Shown here one piece after another: positions 60,201 through 64,000 of a DNA stretch of 64,000 nt. The position numbers and the translations under genes were made by a program. Each line of letters starts with the position of its first letter. The stretch's first letter is position 1. Below the pieces are notes generated by a model. That model saw only the letters and a list, made by a program, of their open reading frames with translations. It did no database searches and was not told where the DNA came from. The stretch comes from Lepisosteus oculatus (lineage: Eukaryota; Chordata; Actinopteri; Semionotiformes; Lepisosteidae): positions 20,069,501 through 20,133,500 of the forward strand of contig NC_090700.1 in the NCBI RefSeq assembly GCF_040954835.1. Reading direction: 5' to 3'.

Positions 60201-61831
60201 TTAGTTTTTCCCAGGAGGTCTCCCATCCAGGTACTGACCAGGCTCACACCTACTTAGCTACAGCGGGTTGCCAGTTGTGAGTTGTGAGTTGCAGGGTGAT
60301 ATGGCTGCTGGCCATATGTAACCAAATGTAAGGTTACCTACCCAAGGTGGTGATATAAAACATGTAACACTGCGTTAATCACCTTAACTGGCTGTAAATG
60401 GGGTTTCATTGAAAATAGTGCAGAGCAGTTAAAATGAGCATTAAGAAGGCAAATCACTTAAAAGACAGTGTGCTTTGGGACCTACCTGAAGCTTTTCAAT
60501 GAGTGGAGAGTTCTTGGGCTTCACCTTGGCAGGGTGTGCTTTCTGTGCGAGAAGAAAAAGTGTGAAACTAAGCCAAGCTGTACCACACAGTGCATGGTTA
60601 CCATGAGATGGAACAGGTTTGCTTCATTAATTAATTAGCTGAATTAATTGAAGATGAATTTCTTGTGCATTTCTGTTATGAACAAACTATAAGAACAAAC
60701 TATAAGCTTCATGGCTCTTGTAGGGATCTTTACATATGCATCTAATGTACTGTAGTTCTTTAGAGGTCTTGACATGGGAAGGTCTCCTGACAACAGTATG
60801 TTAATACACTGTACCACCCCCTCCATGTGCAACAGGCTATAGGATTTAACAGGGTGGCTCTAGGGATCTAATCAAATAAAAAATACAAATGGCAATAGTA
60901 GACAGTGCAGGAGGCTTTACTACCCAAGTTCTACAGACCTAACACCCACAAAACTCAATCTATCTGAGACAATCTGTCCATGATGCTACTGCCACCAACT
61001 TAAAAGAAAGCCTATTAGATACTGTAGCCCAACCATTCCACTAATTAATCCCATGTGAGAATGTAGAATTAACCACCAGCAATAATCTAATTTATTAAAC
61101 AATTACTACCTGGTGTGTCTATTAAGAGATAATATCAGTAACTTCCAAGACTCATCTGCCACACCTTGGTGCTATCTGAAGTACTAAGAACATTTTGGAA
61201 GAAGCATCACTGTATTATTTTCAGTGTGCAAACTGGGATTCTCACCTTATAATAGTTCTTGAAATAGAAAATGTCATATTCATAGGCATGGAAAAGGAGG
61301 CAGAAACATAGGAAGGACCCCCTTCAGAACCAGGCCCAGGACAGTCAGAATTCCCTAATGGCCTCATGCTTGAATGTTACCTGTTTTGTTATGTTTTCTC
61401 ACTTTTTCCTTCCCTTGGTAGTTTAAAAATGTTTCTTCATTTTTACCAAAGGTCAGGGTCTGTCTCACATCGCAGTTTCACATATTTAAGTACATTCTGT
61501 GGGTAATAGATTATTTTGCAGTACTGCAGTACTTTTGCTGAACTTTTCCTGAAGAAAAACACAATACCTTTCTTGTCTGCAAAAGAAGTGACGTCTTGAA
61601 GCTACAGTAAACACAGCATCAGCAGGCACAACTCAGATTCTGTGGCCTAAAAGTCTAATTTGGTATGTTTTGGTTCTTGGGGCTGATTTTACTGGTGAAC
61701 CACAGAACACATTCCTTTCTACAGAGGCCTAGCCTTACCTCTTCCTCGCCGTGCCCTGGTTCCTTTTTCAAAGAAAGGTTGTTGCCATGGAGAGGCAGAG
61801 AGCAGGGGGGTCTCCGACGGCCTGGCTTGGT
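51182..61831 (-). CDS. RCSD1: RCSD1 (CapZIP), five 3' coding exons; 5' exons outside the window
   Basis: RCSD1/CapZIP binds the actin capping protein CapZ through its RCSD domain and is a stress-kinase substrate. Exons found, 5' to 3' on the minus strand: 61739-61831, 60486-60542, 57754-57948, 52871-53389 and probably 51182-51208, all in phase 0. They encode about 296 residues: [11 protein letters not shown], then [13 protein letters not shown], a proline/serine-rich exon ending [21 protein letters not shown], and a long acidic low-complexity region. Each motif aligns in order with human CapZIP. The N-terminal exons (ASPSVAQLAGRF-type) were not found and should lie past base 64000. The human protein is about 416 residues, so the acidic region seems shorter here. 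Confidence 0.93.
51328..51535. repeat. Inverted-repeat retroelement, family IR-1, copy 5, longest arms
   Basis: Here the left flank also carries the mirrored tail (TAGCTGCGTCAACATGCATA), so the arms extend from AGTAGGTAGCTGCG to the complementary CGCAGCTACAGTACCTACTT. This is the most complete palindrome of the family. It lies between the last two RCSD1 exons' 3' region and the downstream intron. Confidence 0.8.
51540..52390 (+). pseudogene. L2/CR1-like LINE fragment, degenerate
   Basis: [12 protein letters not shown] at 52328-52365 is the conserved RT-palm-to-thumb motif of L2/CR1 elements, preceded by [13 protein letters not shown]. Upstream pyrimidine-rich sequence to about 51540 also looks like ORF2 remnants. 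Stops and frameshifts are frequent. Confidence 0.7.
51985..52060. repeat. Inverted-repeat retroelement, family IR-1, half copy 6
   Basis: A single arm: AAGGCTCCACTGACGAAATG, TTGCGTTTCC and CAGCATGGAATAAACC. The opposite arm is missing. Confidence 0.7.
52871..53389 (-). CDS. RCSD1: RCSD1 exon: SIKRRPPSR motif and acidic tail
   Basis: A 519-nt phase 0-0 exon. [19 protein letters not shown] at its start matches human [18 protein letters not shown]. The remaining ~150 residues are rich in Glu, Lys, Gln, Asp and Ser and look disordered, ending KDAGDEK before a GTAATG donor. Open frames on the opposite strand here are shadows of this biased composition. Confidence 0.92.
54435..54612. repeat. Dispersed repeat 'CAGGGGTWTCCAATSCTGG' copy 2, palindromic
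   Basis: CAGGGGTATCCAATCCTGGT at the left and ATTCCAGGATTGGACACAGC at the right are inverted relatives, giving a MITE-like unit. The interior includes CCCAGCTCTTCAGGTGTTGG. Confidence 0.6.
55008..55138. repeat. Dispersed repeat 'CAGGGGTWTCCAATSCTGG' copy 3
   Basis: TTAACTGGGACAATTGAACA, GCTCTTCAGGTGCTCCTGCT and CCTCCAGAATCAGGACTTGA match the right half of the family; the left half is missing. Confidence 0.5.
55527..56070 (-). repeat. 5S rRNA-derived SINE, copy 6 (antisense, full length)
   Basis: Tail AATAATAATAGCTTACACTT to head complement GTTGCAGAGTGACATGGC. A ~28-bp deletion after CTTTTCGAGA (about 55809) removes the GAAACGCCCTGGG block. Confidence 0.9.
56140..56388 (-). repeat. tRNA-derived SINE family B, copy 5 (antisense, internal deletion)
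   Basis: CCATTTTCTAACTGCTTTAT, AATTAAGCTACTGGTATGTT, AACACGGGGAGAACATCTAA and the head complement TGCTGACCACTGCACCAGC. The block between the start and CAGTTTTCC is shortened relative to the other copies. Confidence 0.78.
57754..57948 (-). CDS. RCSD1: RCSD1 exon: Pro/Ser-rich regulatory segment
   Basis: A 195-nt phase 0-0 exon of 65 codons. It contains [45 protein letters not shown] and ends SISK. Repeated SP/TP sites fit proline-directed kinase regulation. Human CapZIP has the matching ANLTFDPAALLPGASPKSPG and EVPVSFDQP. The exon is GC-rich compared with its surroundings. Confidence 0.94.
59668..59700 (+). repeat. (TTTTTA)n short tandem repeat
   Basis: TTTTTTATTTTTATTTTTAT continuing for about 30 bp, in an RCSD1 intron close to the tail of 5S-SINE copy 7. 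Confidence 0.85.
59755..60318 (-). repeat. 5S rRNA-derived SINE, copy 7 (antisense, full length)
   Basis: Tail AATAATATTAATTGCTTACA through body to GGTGATATGGCTGCTGGCC. The GTTGTGAGTTGTGAGTTGC segment shows a short local duplication. It lies in the RCSD1 intron. Confidence 0.9.
60486..60542 (-). CDS. RCSD1: RCSD1 exon: SPLIEKLQ segment
   Basis: A 57-nt phase 0-0 exon encoding [19 protein letters not shown]. The SPLIEKLQ string is identical in human CapZIP. The acceptor is GCACAG and the donor GTAGGT. Confidence 0.94.
61739..61831 (-). CDS. RCSD1: RCSD1 exon: [12 protein letters not shown] segment
   Basis: A 93-nt phase 0-0 exon encoding [18 protein letters not shown] and ending GHGEEE. It aligns with human KPTRRKPPCSLPLFPPK...GEE. 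The acceptor is AATTGCAG and the donor GTAAGG. Confidence 0.93.
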
Positions 61832-61834
61832 CTG

Positions 61835-62828
61835 CAATTAAACAAATCAGTGCAATCAATACCGCTGCTGAAGGCTACACATACAGATGGTTGCAGAAAG
61901 TGCACAAAAGGAAAAATTAAGTCAGTGTGAGGGGTGCTGAATTTCCTGAAATTCAAGAGAGCATTAAAGTTTCTTATAACTCTGCCTGTCTACTTTCAGA
62001 ACAAAACAGAAAACCATCATCAATGAAGCAGCACATTAAAAGCTTGACTCATTTTGGACAAAGTGATGAACTGGAGAAAGAGATTCTAAAGAAAATAATT
62101 AAAAAGCAGGTGGTTACGACTGTTATTCACTTCCTACTCTGCATTTCCTGTTTCTGCATTCAGCTGACCTTTGTGAAGCTGACTGGTTTGTTTCTCAGAG
62201 GCTTTAATATCTGTGGCACATGTGAGTATTGTCTAGACAAGAGCTCTGATGAGAGCAATATGTTGTCAAAGGATGGCTTTGTGCCATCTGCACTTCCCTA
62301 TACTTAATTAAATTCCCTATATGTAATTTCCCACTTGTTCTGTATTTTGTTAAGTGTGTTCCATCCGATTGTCTTATTGAAGTCTGATTACAGAATAATT
62401 ATTAGTGTAACAGCAGGGTTCAGGTGTTCAGTAGAATATGTACAGTATATGATATATTTTCAACTCACCAATTCTAAGTCATAACGATAGCAGTGGGAAC
62501 TAGAGTATTTGTCTAGAAATTATGCTAAGAGCCTATGATAGGTTCGTAACTTGACATGATCTTTAGTTCAAAGTATTGCTGGAACTTGCCACCTCAAAGT
62601 ACCAGAATATATTCCAGGTTGTGTAGAATTAAGTGATCAGTTTAAAACTAATGATAGATTCTTCATTTTAGGTTAGGTTGTTGCTGTTATTCATTGATAC
62701 ATCTGGGTAGCCTAGAACAACTGAAGTTAAATCTTACACTCAAAGACACAGCAGAGGTATCTGCACTGGGCTTTATGATACCACGGTCAGCAACTACTGC
62801 ACTGTTTTTGACATAAGCAATGTTACTA
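61835..62828. other. RCSD1 intron, right part
   Basis: Holds a 126-codon plus-strand open frame (61927-62307) with a hydrophobic run but no recognised domain and no codon or homology support. No RCSD1 5' exon was seen here or in 63413-64000. Confidence 0.45.
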
Positions 62829-62829
62829 G

Positions 62830-63412
62830 CTAGCAGCCAGCAGCCATATCAACTCACAACTGGCAACTGGCAACCTACTAAAGCTAAGCAGATTTGAGCC
62901 TGGTCAGTACCTGGATGTGAGACCTCCTGGGAAAAACTAAGGTTGCTGCTAGAAGAAGTGTTAGTGGGGCCAGCAGGGGGCGCTCACCCTGTGGTCCATG
63001 TGGGTCCTAATGCCTCAGTATACTGACGGGGAGACTATACTGTAAACAGGTGCCGTCCTTTGGATGCGACGTAAAACCGAGGTCCTGATCCTCTGTGGTC
63101 ATTAAAAATCCCAGGGTGTTTCTTGAAAAGAGTAAGGATATAACCCCGGTGTCCTGGCCAAATTTCCCATTGGCCCTTACCAATCATGGCCTCCTAATAA
63201 GCACCATCTGTGAATTGGCTTAATTACTCTGCTCTCCTCCCCACTAATAGCTGATGTGGGGTGAGCGTTCTGGCACACTATGGCTGCTGTTGCATTATCC
63301 AGGTGGATGCTGCACATTGGTGGTGGTTGAGGGGAGTCCCCATTACCTGTAAAGTGCTTTGAGTGGAGTGTCCAGAAAAGTGCTATATAAGTGTAAGCAA
63401 TTATTAATTGCT
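62830..63412 (+). repeat. 5S rRNA-derived SINE, copy 8 (sense, full length)
   Basis: The head AGCAGCCATATCAACTCACA, AAAGCTAAGCAG, GAGCCTGGTCAGTACCTGGA reads as a relative of 5S rRNA (A box, intermediate element and C box region). The body follows and the end is CTATATAAGTGTAAGCAATT. Confidence 0.9.
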
Positions 63413-64000
63413 ATTAATTATATTTTGTTTGGAATATTTTAGATTTTCTTTATTTCTCTGTTTTTTACAATTCTGTACCCCGCTTCACCATGAATCTCTA
63501 TAAAAACAGAAAGTACTTGGAGTGAATAGTTTGGTTAAAAAAAGATATTAGTGCACTGAAAAAAGCTGAGCTCATACAGAGTTCAGCTTTTAGAGAACCT
63601 ACTGATATAATCCCTTCTTTTAACTTATATACCCCTTCGCAAAGGTCATCCATTTCACATTTAAGACATTATTGGTGTTTATTTTATCACCCGTCTCTAA
63701 GCTACACTTTGAGCACCGTGTGCCTGAGAAGTCGTCATTCCTAGGCAAGGAGGAAGCAGCCTGCCTCTACCCTCTCTGAATAGAGTCAATGAAGCAAATT
63801 CAAAACGCACAGCATGACTGATTGGGCCACCATAAAAAGAGAACGCATTCCCCTGTCTGAAAAAGTTTTTGCTTGATTTCCATCCACTTAAACATTTTCA
63901 GGTGAAATGTGAAAAAGCGAAATGTGGAAGCAAAAAACATTTAAAAACCTCACCCCTTGAATTCCTGCAGGAGGGGGCAAGACCTGACCCTTGAATTTTC

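Noticed and set aside
61927-62307. 126-codon plus-strand frame with a hydrophobic segment in an RCSD1 intron
   Set aside because: No recognised domain, no repeat-protein similarity, and no supporting context. Kept as a chance ORF.
62830-62960. Possible 5S rRNA gene
   Set aside because: The sequence is only a diverged 5S-like head joined to a SINE body and A/T-rich tail and recurs many times. The canonical 5S ends and a T-run terminator are absent.
1-64000. CRISPR arrays, bacterial operons, riboswitches
   Set aside because: No regularly spaced short repeats or prokaryotic gene layout. The window is clearly vertebrate with spliced genes.

Overview
The window is vertebrate nuclear DNA, most likely from a ray-finned fish. 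It has small exons with GT-AG introns, a long list of old and young transposons (Tc1, hAT MITEs, Ty3/gypsy-type LTRs, L2-like LINEs, tRNA- and 5S-derived SINEs), and no operons or compact bacterial-type genes. The repeat mix resembles non-teleost or early-branching fish such as gar or bowfin, but the species call is inference. Three protein-coding genes can be assembled, all on the minus strand. Together their exons make up only a few percent of the window.

Region 1 (about 1.4-17.4 kb) is CD47. It has a signal-peptide exon, an Ig V-type exon, five membrane-segment exons joined by uniform phase-1 introns, and a candidate cytoplasmic-tail exon. A decayed Tc1-type transposon sits in the last intron and two hAT MITEs sit in other introns. 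The sequence around the start codon is CpG-rich and has a short divergent ORF.

Region 2 (about 17.9-25 kb) lies between genes and is repeat-dense: tRNA-like SINE heads, a ~178 bp satellite of about five units, and a complete 1.48 kb non-autonomous LTR element with CATGA target duplications.

Region 3 (about 25.4-39.9 kb) is C3orf52 (TTMP), a type II membrane protein with an SEA-like ectodomain. It has seven coding exons plus a candidate terminal exon supplying only the last residue and the stop. Its intracellular part contains two look-alike 96/99-nt exons. The introns hold a solo LTR, an inverted-repeat retroelement, SINEs and an AAT microsatellite.

Region 4 (about 40-51 kb) has no recognisable exon and carries scattered repeats.

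Region 5 (about 51.2-61.8 kb, continuing past the right edge) is RCSD1 (CapZIP), an actin capping-protein binder. Its 3' five coding exons are present; the 5' exons lie beyond base 64000.

From what I know of the human genome, CD47 and C3orf52 map to 3q13 and RCSD1 to 1q24, so their adjacency here is of interest for synteny. The genes do not form one pathway: CD47 is a surface 'do not eat me' receptor, C3orf52 a membrane accessory protein, and RCSD1 a cytoskeletal regulator. No new multi-gene system was found. The most unusual signals are the recurring inverted-repeat element with a hammerhead-ribozyme-like core, the look-alike exon pair in C3orf52, and the intact small LTR element.
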